From Emydura subglobosa (lineage: Eukaryota; Chordata; Testudines; Chelidae), in contig ML679961.1 in assembly GCA_007922225.1 (NCBI GenBank), positions 73,016,890 to 73,080,889 on the forward strand: 64,000 nt of DNA. The letters run 5' to 3'. Shown piece by piece: positions 36,691 to 48,800 of the stretch (the first letter of the stretch is position 1; every line of letters starts with the position of its first letter). The notes under the pieces were generated by a model. The model had not been told where the DNA came from. It searched no databases and saw only the letters and a program-made list of their open reading frames with translations. Made by a program: the position numbers and the translations under genes.

Positions 36691-37791
36691 CCCACATTGT
36701 CATGGGTTTGTTACAAGCCCAAGAAAGGAAGGGGAAAATTTGTCTGTGAATCACTCAGTCTAAATGGGAGTACAGCAGAATTTTATGCAGAAGCCTGTAT
36801 ACATGTTGCCATGTGAACTAAAAAGCTGTGTCAGGGAGGAAATAATTTTTTCAGGACCATTTTGACTTAAACAAGAGGACACAACAAAATGTTGGTGTGG
36901 TGAGGTGAAATGTTGCTGAAAGCAAGTCTGCCAAAAGCATAATGAAGGCAAATGAAAGTCCTTATTAGTGAAACACATTAAGAAACTGACTAGAAAAAAA
37001 GTGGTTCAAAAAGTATTGTTGTTTGAATGCGAAATCAGTAAGGCTCATTTTGAGAGAGGAAAAGAATGTTTAAGCATCCAATGTCATCTTGAAATTAAAT
37101 GAAAGTAAAGGATTGCAAATCAATAGCATAATAAAAGGAGCACTGAGCTAATGGATCCTTTGTTTCAAATTGTAAGTGACATGTTTGAAATTCCAGAGTA
37201 AACTTTAAGTGATGGCTCTGTTAATTACAATGTAGAAGCCTGCTATTTCTCTTCCACAGCTGTACTCACTCAGCTGCACTGCTGCTTTGATCTGTGACTC
37301 TTTACCATGCCTTTCAGGGGTATGGAAGTGGTAACTCATCACTGAAAGACACCCAGTGATTTTGAAGATAGATTTGCAGGGTCATTGCCTGAGACTTAGT
37401 CTCCTTTAAAAGAGGAAATTAAGTAAAACCCGAGAGGATTTTTCTATGTTGCTATTTCACAAGGCAGTGAAACTACTAATTGAGTTAATGGGCATATCTG
37501 TTTATAGTCACTTCAATGAGGCAGAGTAGGGCAAGTGCTCTTTTTGGTAAAATAGGAATAGTAAAAAAATCAGTCTGGCCTTCTACCTCTATCTTTATCT
37601 TATACTTATAATTTTTCTGAATCATTTATTTCTGGTATGTAAAAGATGAGGTAATCAGAACTAATCATAGTATTCAAGCTGAGGTAGTCCAAGAAAATAT
37701 ACCATAGGGGAAAATCTGGTACTATTAGGGGATGAACTAGATTAGTTCTTTTCTATACTTGCTTTGATTCTATGCTCATTGATTTATGTAA
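36691..37791. other. Unassigned non-coding stretch
   Basis: No supported gene or repeat boundary. Confidence 0.45.
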
Positions 37792-37814
37792 TACAATTCT
37801 GATATTTTCTGTAG

Positions 37815-37954
37815 TATTCTCCCTCCTCTTAACCAGTCTGGAACTTCCAAATTTGGTGGGAGTGCTGGGAGTCAAAATGCCTCCACCAGTGCTGCCTATG
37901 TACTTCATGAATCTCCTCTGAAGTACCAGCAACCCAATGGAACATCTCTAGCAG
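37815..37954 (+). other. Tentative orphan exon (140 nt)
   Basis: A splice-acceptor-like tract (TTCTGATATTTTCTGTAG) precedes the segment and a donor-like GTAGCA follows GCAG. Between them a single frame stays open (stop-to-stop 37792-38024), beginning ILPPLNQSGTSKFGGSAG and ending VLHESPLKYQQPNGTSLAG, a Ser/Asn/Gly-rich composition typical of disordered protein regions. I do not recognise the protein. The length (1+138+1 nt) would make the exon begin with the last base and end with the first base of a codon. Chance occurrence is quite possible: the donor is weak and no neighbouring exon is visible within the window. Confidence 0.2.
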
Positions 37955-38217
37955 GTAGCAAAATCACTGTCTGTAGACTAGGAAGTAGGAGGAATAGTGC
38001 ACCAACATTTAATATCTGATGACCTGCCTTCAACTATGGCTCATGAGGGAGCATGAGTTTGGCTTGCCAGACTCTGAAGAATAAAGTAATAGTTCGAAAA
38101 CTCACTAACATCCATTGCTTAGGCTGTCTTCCAAGAAAGAGACTGATACTGCTGCCGGCAGTGACTGCTCTGGTTTGTCTCCCAACTGATGCATCTAAGG
38201 CAGTTGGCTCAAATATA
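37955..38217. other. Unassigned short stretch
   Basis: Nothing recognised. Confidence 0.4.
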
Positions 38218-38600
38218 AAGCTGGTTAAAAGTGATAGATAACTTTCCTGGAAAAAAAATTATTTTCTTGAAAATTGTCACAAAAAATCTAAATTTTCTGA
38301 TTTTCATCAAAAAATAAAATCTGAAAATAATTGTGTTTTGTTATTTTTCAGTTATTCTTTTTTCTTTTTTTCATTTTTCCTTCCCCCAATCCCTGCTTTT
38401 TTTTTTTTTTTCTCCCCCATGTTGCCCCTGAAAAGGGAGAACCAGCACTCACTAAAAAAACAAAAATTGGAGGGGGAAGCTCCAAAAAAGTGAAAAGCTT
38501 TTTTGGTTGTTGGATGGTTTGATTTTTTTGGTCTTGGTTTTTGTGATAAAATCAGAAACTTTTCCAAAAAAAATGTCTGGGAACATTCGGTATTCTGATG
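38218..38600. repeat. AT-rich dispersed repeat, possible copy
   Basis: AAGCTGGTTAAAAGTGATAG begins the block, followed by A- and T-run text such as TTCTTGAAAATTGTCAC and a run of 14 or more T near 38398. The style resembles 34433-34862 and 40915-41375, but similarity is judged only by eye. Confidence 0.35.
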
Positions 38601-38694
38601 TAGCCAATTTTTCATTTACAAAAAATAAAACATTGGAAACAGCGATAAGTAATATAGTTGTGATGAGTGGGACTCTTTTTGATGATTTGCTTTG

Positions 38695-38778
38695 TGACTT
38701 AGAGTCTGATCCTGCTGCCAGAAAACTCCATAGCAAAATTCCCATTGACTTCACTGGAATCGGATTGAGTCCTTAACT
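38695..38778. repeat. Palindromic 'TCTGATCCTGC...ATCGGATTGAGTC' repeat
   Basis: TAGAGTCTGATCCTGCTGCC at the left and CCATTGACTTCACTGGAATC, GGATTGAGTCC at the right are the two halves of the widespread 'cattgacttcaatgg' palindrome family. Confidence 0.5.
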
Positions 38779-39054
38779 TCTCTGTACCAGTTTCCCTTCT
38801 GTAACATTTTTGATCATTTTACCCACTTAATAAATGCTTTGAGCTGTTCAAATGAAAATTGGTATGTCATAGCAGAATGTAATTAATTCACAATCCCTTA
38901 ATCAAACATCTATTCCAAATTATTCTACATCCAGCAATTGGCAAAGAAAGAAGTTCCCTAATAACTAAGATTATTATCATCATCATTTTATTTTAGTCAG
39001 GAGTGTTTTGCATTTATTTACTAGTTTTGTACACTGCTTTGAAAATGTGAAATA

Positions 39055-39131
39055 CTGTGCATTTGGTCCTGCACCAATGAAGTCAACAAGAATTTTGTCA
39101 TTAACATCAATGGGAGATGGATCAGGCCCAA
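39055..39131. repeat. Palindromic 'GGTCCTGCACCAATGAAGTC' repeat
   Basis: GGTCCTGCACCAATGAAGTC pairs with CATCAATGGGAGATGGATC and AGGCCC on the right, around AACAAGAATTTTGTCATT. Same family as 38695-38778 and 51376-51438. Confidence 0.55.
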
Positions 39132-40744
39132 TAAGAGGGTTAAGTAATATTACCGTTACATCTATTGGTAACAATACATAGAATGATCTTGTGTTTAGAA
39201 CATAGGACTTGGAGTCAGGAGTTAAGGGTTTTCTTCCCTTAACTCCTTTTTTTCTTCTGTACCTTAATTTTCTAATTTATAAAATGGGGATAATATAATG
39301 TAAGTTCTAATTAGTGTTTTTAAGTGCGCTCAGTTTCTCAGATAGAAGTTACTATAGAAATGGAAAGTATTGTTATATCATTATAATATGTGAGTTTAGT
39401 TCTACGACACTAATCGTCATTCATCAAGAGATATATCATAAAATCACTCCTGGCTGCATGTCTTATGCATTATTATTTCTCTCTATTTTTAAGATATATG
39501 TCACATCAGCATAAACTACCTTGAATTTTGTATTATTTGCACAGTATATTCCTATGATATGTGAGAGAATAGAGGTTTCTGAATGTTGCTGAATATAATT
39601 CATGTTCATTGATTACAGTGACTCCATTATTCCCAAGTGACAAGTTCTGTTTTTACCACATCTTTTTTTTTTTTTTTTAACTCTGTTCAATATTTTAAAT
39701 GCACAGTTGTTTTCTGTGGATCCAACAGACTGCTGTTGGGAAGTGAGGCACCAACTGATAGTGTGATATCTGAATTAATTAGCAAGGTGGCAGTTTTGAT
39801 GTACAGTATGTAAGTTGTTGAATGGTATGTGTGGTGAAGGTGCATAATTTATTTAAGAAGTGTATAGATATAATAGTGAAATTCCACATCATGATTCTAA
39901 CTACATTAATATAACATTACCTTAAAGTTAGAGGCAATATATTTATCACTGACAAGGTCCGCAATATATTAATTTTTAGAATTAATTTTCTAGAGTAAAC
40001 TAGAAGAAATACCATGTATAATATTCTAGGGAGTCACCAGATGGTACATTTAAAGAGAGTTTTACGAGTTCTGTTTGGAGAGATTGTGGGGCAAATGTTT
40101 GACATTAATTGTAGTGCAATTCTTCTTCTCTGTATGTGTTTTTCATTGTTTTTTTTTTTAAACAGTGCTTAAAGACAAGTAAAGTACATTCAGCATTAAT
40201 CTCTCTGAGGGAATAATTTCCTAGATGAAGAAATTGTGCCTACAGGTTATACCGATACAAGCAATCAGAAATATTACTTGATGCCAAATCAATACACCAT
40301 GTAATTTACAGACATATTGTGGGAGTGCTCGTGTTTCACTGGATCAAGTACTATATTTACATAATTTTGTGAATTTGTTTACTTTCAGGGAGTAAAATTG
40401 TGTAAATTAATATTAATGTTAGGGCTACATTAAATTGTTCACAACTTTATGCTATATTAACTGATTTAAATCTCTTCTTTACACACATAGAGGTCATGAT
40501 TAGTAGCTGATAAATTAGACACTAATTGTGTAAATCATTAGTTTATATATACAATGTAAATTATATTCACTTTGTTTGCTCTACAGTACAATGAACATTG
40601 ATATAAATATTGCATACAGTACACTAAATACAAAATTCTCTACAGAGTTCACCTCCAAAGCCAAGCCCCTCTCTTAAGTGACCACTTCAATATATTTCTA
40701 GTATTTGTAGTACAAATTTGCATGATCACTAGTCAAAGGCCAGG
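39132..40744. other. Unassigned AT-rich stretch
   Basis: No supported gene. Contains a 16-base T run (39663-39678) and long AT-rich segments without recognisable repeat ends. Confidence 0.45.
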
Positions 40745-40855
40745 GTCCTGATCCTGCTTTCATACTAGTGAACATCAGAAATGACTCTATTGAAGTCAAT
40801 GAATTTACGTTGATGTAAAACTCATGTCACTTGCACCAGAATCAGACCCTGAGTC
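40745..40855. repeat. Palindromic 'GATCCTGC...AGAATCAGACCC' repeat
   Basis: GGTCCTGATCCTGCTTTCAT on the left, TATTGAAGTCAATGAATTT near the centre, and GCACCAGAATCAGACCCTGA on the right. Another member of the dispersed 'gaagtcaatg' palindrome class. Confidence 0.5.
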
Positions 40856-40914
40856 CAGTAGATGGTCCCTTGGGAGATTTTTTGTTTAACGCAGGCTTCA
40901 CTGCATTGTGATAG

Positions 40915-41375
40915 AGCTAGGTGAAATATTTCATCTGAAACTTTTTCAGCAAAACTTCAGATTTGGTGGCACTGAAACACTGAGAGAATTCGTGTCAATT
41001 TGGCCAAATTGTTTGTTGAAAAAAAACTAAATAAAATTCCAAAAGCATCCAAATGTTTCACTTTCTAACTTTCTAAACATTTTCTAAAAATAGAAATGCT
41101 TCAAATTTGTGGTTCAAAATGAATTTTTGGTTCAGAATTTCCTTTGATTATTATATAAAGAAAAATCTAAAAAAGCTAGTAAAACCATTAAAAATTGAAA
41201 TTTAGTATTTCAAATTTGTCTAAACAAAATGTTTCAGTCAATCCAAAGTACATTTAAAAAAAATAGTTTGATTCACAAAAAAATTAAAAAAATGTTTTTT
41301 GTTTCATCTGATGTATTTTTTCCCAATTCTTCAGAGTTGCCTATGAACCAAAAAATCTGTTATTTACACAACTCT
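40915..41375. repeat. AT-rich dispersed repeat
   Basis: Begins GATAGAGCTAGGTGAAATAT, runs through A/T-rich text such as AAACATTTTCTAAAAATAG, and ends near ACACAACTCTAGTTGTGG. The 'agctagg...ctctagt' borders are inverted, in keeping with the copies at 34433 and 49685. Confidence 0.5.
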
Positions 41376-41810
41376 AGTTGTGGTTGTATGAATATATCAT
41401 TGCCCTGCAAAGGGTATTTATAACTTATAAAGATTAATGTATTGACTTTTCTTGAGTTCCTGTGGAAAAGATACTTTCACCCTGTGGGGCAATAAAACAT
41501 TCAGGTGACCAGATCTGCGTGTGTGCATGTTTGCATTTGAGAACTGCCTGGGAAGTAAATATCCTAATCTGAATTTTTCCAAATTATAAGGGCTGGATTC
41601 TCTATTGCTCTTCACTTTGTGTAGTCATTTCTACAAGTGCAAAATTACTGAAGAATAGATGTAAAAAAAAATTTTTTTTTTAAAGTAGCATTTCACACAC
41701 ACTTTGTACTCACTTTGCATTAGTGTGAGTGGCAATCAAAGGTTGAGGGCAAGAGAACGATGTCCTCAGAAAAATCATCTTTTTGAATTTTTTGTTTCAA
41801 ACAGTATACA

Positions 41811-41839
41811 GCACATGTGTGTGTGCGCATATACACATG
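41811..41839. repeat. 29-base alternating purine-pyrimidine tract
   Basis: GCACATGTGTGTGTGCGCAT and the following bases alternate perfectly to 41839. It lies just 12 bases from the 3' end of the CR1 element next door. Confidence 0.75.
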
Positions 41840-42643
41840 GATGTACACACTCATAGACTTTAAGGTCAGAAGGGACCATCATGATCATCTAGTCTGCCTT
41901 CCTGCACATTGCAGGCCAAAGAGCCTCAGCCAGTCACTCCTGTAATAGACCTATCACCTCTGACTGAGTCAGTGAAGTCCTCAAATCATGGTTTAAAGAC
42001 TTCAAGTTACAGATAATTCACCATTTACACTAGTTCAAACCTGCAAGTGACCCATGCCTCATGCTGCAGAGGAAGACGAAACCCCCAGGGTCTTTGTCAA
42101 TCTGGCATGGGGAAAAAATCCTTCCCAACCCCAAATATGGTGATCCTGATCATGTGGGCAGATACCTGGGAAAGAATTCTCTGTAGTAACCCAGAGCTCT
42201 CCCCAGCTAGCGTCCTGTCTCTGGCTATTGGAGATTTTTGCAGTTGCCGAGGGGCCACATGCTATTTTAGGCAATCTCATCATACCATTCGCTCCATAAA
42301 CTTATCAAGCTTAGTCTTGAAGCCAGTTAGGTTTTTATCCCCAGTGCTCCCCCTGGAAAGCAGTTTCAGAACTTCACTCCTCTGATGGTCAGAAACCTTC
42401 ATCTAATTTCAAGCCCAAAATTGTTGATAGCTGGTTTATATACATTTGTTCTTGTGTCTGCATTGGTGCTTAAATTAAATAACTCCTTTTCCTCCCTGGT
42501 ATTTATCTCTCTGATATATTTATAGAGAGCAATTATATGTCCCCTCAGCCTTTTTTTTTTAAACTTTGCCTTTTTGAAATCATTGACCCTTGTTGCAAAT
42601 CTATTTTTGTTTATCCTTTTATTTAGTTTAAACTGAATATGTA

Positions 42644-43535
42644 TTAAACTGAATATGAACCAAAGTTGTCTTCTACAGTCAGTTCTTCTATGAGTGCGTC
42701 ACTACTCACCAATAACAAATCTAAAACATCATCACTTCTTGTTGCCTCAGCAACTGTTTGGTGAAGAAATCTGTCAGCTATCACATCCAGAAAAATCTGG
42801 GATCTACTATTATTACTAGCATTTCTCCTCCAATCTATATCCATGAGGTTAAAATCTCCCATAATCACATAATTCCCAGTAGTATTTCTTTCATTAAAAA
42901 TATTGAAGAAGCTCTATCCATATCCAAGTTGGATCTTGGAGGTCTGTAGCACACTTCAAGCACTATATCAGAAGAACCTCTACTAGCTTTCTTCCACAAA
43001 GTGATTTCGGCCCAAACAAAATTGGCCCAAACAAAATTGGCCCCCAAAACAGATTTTGTGCAAACTGTCTTATCCATTCCATCCCTTCTAATTTCTTTAC
43101 AGTGTACCTCATCATCGATATACAATGCTACTCCACCACCTTTGCCTTTATTTCTGTCTTTCCTGAACAGCACATACCCTTCAATACTTGTACTCCTGTT
43201 GTAGTAGTAGTAGTTACTTATGACTACTATTCCACCATGTTTTTGTTATCCCTATAATATCTGTTTTTCAATTCCTGCACCAGTTGTTCTAGTTCCTCTA
43301 TTTTGTTACCCAAGCTACTTGCATTGGCATACAAACATCTTAATTGTTGCTGCTTGACTTCACCCACATTCCTCGCTTGATTGGGTAGAGTCATTCTACT
43401 GCCAGTATCGCTTATCTGACTGGTATCAGCACTGTTCTTCCTCTTAATGCCTATTCTCCTACCCACTCTGGTTCCTTTCTCCACTGCTTCCTTTCTTACT
43501 TGATTTTCCTCCCTCTCAATGTTAAAGTCAGGCAT
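42644..43535 (-). pseudogene. CR1-type ORF2 endonuclease domain
   Basis: The minus-strand pieces 43535-43227 and 43173-42865 and 42868-42644 cover an APE-like endonuclease. The N-terminus has QLRCLYANASSLGNKIEEL, the middle KGGGVALYIDDEVHCKEI and VCYRPPRSNLD, and the core the conserved MIMGDFNLMDIDW (GDFN metal/catalytic motif). The C-terminal DVLDLLL and EDNFGS are present, but the catalytic SDH that should follow is replaced by YSV as the sequence runs into the deletion junction. A 15 bp tandem duplication (43009-43038) duplicates the residues NFVWA. Frames change at least twice. Confidence 0.85.
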
Positions 43536-43559
43536 GGAGATTATATGAACATCTCCTAA

Positions 43560-44105
43560 TTATCTCCCTTTAGTTCATAGTTTAAAGCTCTTTTAATGAG
43601 TTGTGCCAGCCTCCATCCCAGAAGTTTATTTCACTCCCTACTCAGATGGAGTCCATCCCATGAGAACTGTCCTCTGTCCATGAATTCCTTCCAGTGGCCA
43701 AACATCTCAAAGCCTTCCTTATAGCACTACTGCCTGAGCCATTGGTTGATTATCATAATTTTGTCTTGTCTTCTTTCTCCTTTCTTAGGGACAGGCAGAA
43801 TCCAACTGATGATCACTTGAGCCTCCATTTCCTTAAGCATCTTCCCTAGTCTGGCATAGTCTTCCTTGATACGTTCCAGTGAGAATCTAGCTGTGTCATT
43901 TGTTCCTACATGAAGGATAATCAGTGGTTTCTTTCCTGCTCCCATTAGGATCCTCTTCAGCATCAGGTCTATATCCCATATCTTAGCTCCCAGTGGACAG
44001 CACACTCTTCTTTTCTCTGGATCAGCTCTGATGACAAGCCTGTCTGTTCTTCTTAGTAGGTAGTCCCCAATCACATAGGCCTGCCTTTAGTATTTCTGTT
44101 TCTTC
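43560..44105 (-). pseudogene. CR1-type ORF1 SGNH/GDSL esterase domain
   Basis: From 44074 to 43727 one frame encodes IGDYLLRRTDRLVIRA, VCCPLGAKIWDI, ILHVGTNDTAR, QVIISWILPVP and INQWLRQ. After the stop at 43727 the domain continues in the downstream sequence with a WDGLHLSREGN-like block near 43650. This is the SGNH-hydrolase layout of CR1-clade ORF1 proteins: block I GDS, block III GTND, block V DGxH. GTND and DGLH are kept, but the nucleophile Ser of GDS is Tyr here (codon at 44060-44062). The frame's first codon is GTG and the 5' part of ORF1 is missing. Inactive remnant. Confidence 0.85.
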
Positions 44106-47100
44106 TCTCTGTGAAAGAACATATTTGTCAACATTACATTTTGAAATAAAAGGTACAAGTTAATGCAGTTGTCTTTAATTCTATCAATGTTGTTACTTTG
44201 ATCTAGAGTGGATCTCTTGCAACCTGTTTAACCTCAAGTAAAGAAGTTGTTGCCCCAATCAGACTAATTTAATTTATGGCACAAGCAATTGGAAATGATT
44301 CATCCCTGACAGCTCTAATGTTTTAATTAACTTTGGTACACAATGAGATAAAGGCTATCTTCATGTAACATAATGACTAATGCAGAATACTTAATTTGGA
44401 AAATAACATTTCTACTCATGAAATAGACTTTTGCTTATTAATATATTTTGATCTGAGAAGGATTCTTTTCTACTAATTGAAAGTGTGGAACCATAATATT
44501 GTAATGTTTTGCAGATGCTTCACATTTTTCATCTGAAGATGTGCACTGAAAATATCAAACTTCACACTACGTGTGAGATATGTAAGGGAAACACTGATGC
44601 TCAGAGAAGCTTGATCAAGATGGCAGAGACTTCAATTGAACTCCTAGCTTCAATGAACTTCTGGTGTCAATGGGGGTTTTGTGCTTGACATTAGTGGAGC
44701 CCTTCAGATTTTGATTTCCTTCTCTCTAGATTTGAATTGACCAGAACTGGGAACCACAGAGGTGCACGGAAACAAAACAATTTTGAAAGAAAATGAGACC
44801 ACAGATTTGGTTTGCTTCTTTGGTTTGGATGGCAAACAGAGCCACATCTTTCACTTAATTACTCTGCCTCTTTGAGGAGAAAAGTTGATTGTGTAAGCAG
44901 ATTTTTATCCCTTTGCAAAAAATTGTGAGAACAGTGAGTTTCTTTTCAAATAGTTTGCATGAATAGTTCAGCGTTGTTGGCCTCCCATGGTGTTTCCTCA
45001 CCATTTGCTTCCAGGTGAGGGATTTTTAATGGATAACAACAATAAGAATCCAATCCACTGCTCATTTCTGTTTTGTGTATGACTCTTTTTCAACAAAAAG
45101 TACATGTTAGCGGGGCACTTGATTGATTTTGAAAGAACCTACATAAAAGGCAACACATCAGCCTTTGCAAGCTTCTACCAGTATCTAGTGGTGAGTTTTG
45201 TCTGATGAAACAAAGATCTATTCAGAGGGTAATGAAGGTCCTTTCATTCAATAAAAGGAAGTGGCTTATTTTAGTTAAAGTTTGGTCTATTAAGAAGATT
45301 TAATTTTTTTGCTGGTGTTGAAGTTGTTGTGACCCACATTGATTTTATTTTTCTTCTGAGGTTGATCTGTGTTTAGTACATCATTAAGGATGAAAGACCA
45401 TTTTGAGAGAAACCAATAGATTTTCTGTAGGAAATGACCAACTCATTTTGCCAAGCTTTGAATGCTACTGCAAGATTGCAGGCTTGACCCATATTCAAAT
45501 GTCATTGGGTTTACATTCTTTTTGAGAAATATAGTGGGAAAAGAAATGGTAAGCAAATATTCAATGGGAAAAACGGGGCAAGAGAAGAAAGAAAATCTGA
45601 AAATAAGGGGGGGAGAGAGTAAACATATGCAGAAGAGAGAGGGTGAAAAATACAGTAGAGAGTAGGGCAGATTGAATACCTGTTTCAGAGAGATTGTGCA
45701 AAAGGAGAAGAGAGGAGATGGAAGAAAAATTGTAATATAAAATAAATACAGTTGGCCTATTCCTTCATTATATTACTGTCCAGTGGCATAAAGGGATTGG
45801 AAAGCTAGAGGTGGGACATTGATATAATAAATCAAATGCCAAAATAATAAAAAAGCCTATGAGAACACGTAGCAGATTAGCAAAATTTTGAGTTTGTATT
45901 CTACTGCCAATATGGGAGTGTGTATCTAGGTGGTAATGATCAGAATGTTCATTAACACTGACATGCTATATGTGTGTAATGAGAAGTTTCTTTCAAGTTT
46001 TGGTCTTGTGCTGAGATAGAAAAGCTACTGAGAGACCTGAGCATCCAGCTGAGGTCAAATTCATCTGAGTACATCAGCTAAGGTAGCCATGGTACTATCT
46101 TGAACAATGTTAATAATAGGAAGCATAGCTTCTGCAAGTGGTACAGTACCTGAGGTCACTGTGACAGATGTCAATTTCCTGCAATATCCTGAATAAACGT
46201 TATTGAATTAGGTTTAATACCTTTGGGGACCTTTGTATGAAAACTGCAATGAATTTGTGTTGTTGTAGGATTGTGTGTCATTTTTTTTAGGGATGTGACT
46301 AATGTAAATGTTAGGAACTTAAAAAAAAAAACTGTTTGGCACAACACTTGTGAAGTGGGTTTCCTAGGAGGTACTTGGAAGACTTTCCTGATCCAGCAAA
46401 TGGATAGAACCTCTGATCCATGAAGGGCCCCAATCCTGATAGAAGGCCTACTGAGGCTCCATAAGAGTATGTGATAGTTCTGAGCTAAGGCTGTTATGAA
46501 TTTGTGACCATGAAAGAGAACCCTTTGTGAGTGGTGGGGATGGGGATTTGGGTTGCGGGGTGGAAGGTCTCACCTGACAGAATCTATATTGCAGACAGTT
46601 GGGGTGATCTCTGGTAATCTCATTAGCATGCATATAGGTTATTTTATTTTTTTAAATACGTTTACTCTAGTGCTTTTACCATAAGAATAAACTAAGCTTG
46701 CACAGGAAGTGCTCTGTGGTAATTTATAACGTAGCAGTTACACTGTACATTGTCTCTGAGGGGAGAAGTGAAGCAGACCTGCTTAGGCAGACTATCTTGT
46801 GCTGGGAATAACACAATGAATGCAGGGAACTGTTCTTCCTGGAAATACCTTGGTCAGGAAGGAAGAAGAGAGATGTCGGTCTCCACTAAGAAAGGCAATG
46901 GCTAGGTGGCAGAAGCCTGAGAGTGGGTGCCCTTGATGGATAACTAAAGGGAAATACAGGTGCAGTTGCCCTGAATTGTGACAGTTACTATGTTGTCTAG
47001 TGCAGTTGACTTTGCCACTGAATATCAGTTTTGTCCAGATGAGCAGGGCTTATAATGTTGTTGTTCAAAATGGTGATTAGCAAGCTGTTACAAAGGGCAG

Positions 47101-48054
47101 AACATGCAGTTAAACACATCTACATTGGCGAGAGGAACCCATTATAGATGGTGGGGGGGAAAGCAAACCGTTAGTTCATTCACTCCCTCTGCTTGGCCAG
47201 AACAGGATTGTTCCATACAGAACTATTTTCTAGTGCTGTATCTGGGCTACTTGTAAGTATCTCAAGCAATGGGACTTCCACCATTTCCTTTAGAGGCCAT
47301 TCTGCTGTTTAACACATCTTCCCCCCTCAGGAAGCCTTTTTTTCCAACAGGCAACCAATTTTTTTTCTTAGTCATCACATTATTTCTATTTATACCCCTT
47401 GGAACATATTGACTAATTCTTCTTGCACTTGTAGACCCTTATGGCTACCTCTGTTCATCATCATGTAGTCAAACTATATGTATATAATTATTTTAGTTGT
47501 TCCCATTAAGTCAATCCTTCCATCCCTTTAATTACATATATTTATTTTCTCTGAATTCCTTTCCAATTTCCTTTTAAATTTCATCAGTTTTGGAGAGCCC
47601 TTCACAAGGAGTGACCAGAGAATGAGGCAACTTCATGACTTGGGGAGTACTCACCAGAACTTTAACTTAGCAGCTCACCTTCCATGACACAGTATACTTG
47701 TCTAGCAGCAGGTGCTGTAAAGATAAACACATTAATTTAAAATTAAATGAATTCCAGTTGAATCGTGTCAGTATATCACCCATGAAAATAGAATTATGTT
47801 GCTTTGGCTCATGGAAAGCTCTTTATCATCATGTTAATAAATTATTTTCCCCCATTGATGAATAAATCCTATTCCTCATCCTTTGTGAAGAGGATAGCTT
47901 GTTGGTGGAGGGAGGGATGATGGACAGGGGAATGTAGAGATAAAATTGCTGAAGTAAAGGGAAGATTATTGGGTGAGTCTTCTTAGGGTTTCCCCAGAAG
48001 TTTTTGAGGGATGGAGCACAGAAACATAACCTAAGGATGTTGTGTACATTGGGC
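44106..48054. other. Unassigned non-coding stretch
   Basis: No supported gene. 44220-44600 is AT-rich, repeat-free by eye and could be conserved non-coding DNA, but nothing in the sequence proves it. The rest has only short frames and small homopolymers (A run at 46321). Confidence 0.45.
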
Positions 48055-48155
48055 TGTTAGGTCCTGAACCTGAGAAGTGCTGATCATCCAGAAATCCCAC
48101 TGACTTCAGTGGGGTTGGGAAGTGCTCAGCACCTCTCAAGAGTAAGCCCTTACTA
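48055..48155. repeat. Palindromic 'GAGAAGTGCTGATCA...GTGCTCAGCACCTCTC' repeat
   Basis: CCTGAGAAGTGCTGATCATC at the left and GGAAGTGCTCAGCACCTCTC at the right enclose CCCACTGACTTCAGTGGGGT, itself a near-perfect palindrome. A clean member of the dispersed class also seen at 24175. Confidence 0.65.
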
Positions 48156-48714
48156 GAGGTGATGTGTTGGACTATGGAAGGACCTTGAACCTAAATTGCA
48201 CTATACCAGAAGCTGCTCTTAGAGGTTGCAGGAATGTGTGTCCAGATGTGAAAAGAAAGTGTCATTTGGGAGCATGGTAATAGTATATGGGTGTCAAACA
48301 GCTCCCTGCTTTTGACTGAAGCATTCCCTGTATTAAGGATGTGAGAGACCCATTGACCTATGTGCTTCACCATCAGTTGAGATATATAAATGTTCAATAG
48401 TATAATACAGTATTAGCCACAGAACAATAACAATAGTGTTTCTTCAATGGAATCACAAGTGATTCAAGGGACTGGGAGCTAGATACAAGGGAAAGGGAGC
48501 TAATAGACAGTTGTCTAACGATGTGCTTTCTCACTCAGACACACATGCACTCCAGAAGATTTCTATCTACGTAAGAAACTGGTTTTCTGCTTTCAGTAAA
48601 AATCAGTTTTTAATAATTCTTCATTTAATTTTCCCCCCAGAAAAAGAGGCTTTTTGGGAGGGGAGGGGGTTTGCCTTTTTGTTTGTTTTTTCTATTCGCC
48701 TCTGTATGATAAGG
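48156..48714. other. Unassigned non-coding stretch
   Basis: No supported gene. A G-run follows GGCTTTTTGGGAGG near 48650. Confidence 0.4.
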
Positions 48715-48800
48715 ACAATGGACCAGATCCTCAAAAATATTTGGGCACCTAGCTCCCTCTAAATCAATGGGAGTTAAATGCCTAATACCTTTGAAGATCT
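48715..48800. repeat. Palindromic 'GACCAGATCCTCAAA' repeat
   Basis: GGACCAGATCCTCAAAAATA, CACCTAGCTCCCTCTAAATC, AATGGGAGTTAAATGCCTAA, TTTGAAGATCTATGCC: inverted halves of the class also found at 18395 and 25025. Confidence 0.5.

Larger units (their letters stand above)
41852..44105 (-). mobile_element. CR1-type LINE lacking its reverse transcriptase
   Basis: The 3' end on the plus strand reads CATAGACTTTAAGGTCAGAA, GGGACCATCATGATCATCT. Moving up the minus strand: 3' UTR, a C-terminal ORF2 piece (about 42540-42300), then, after about 100 bases of AT-rich filler, endonuclease coding sequence (42660-43535) and ORF1 (43560-44105). The roughly 1.4-1.5 kb that should encode the reverse transcriptase is absent. 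At the junction TTAAACTGAATATG is duplicated (42628-42641 and 42644-42657). The 5' end is truncated within ORF1. Confidence 0.85.
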
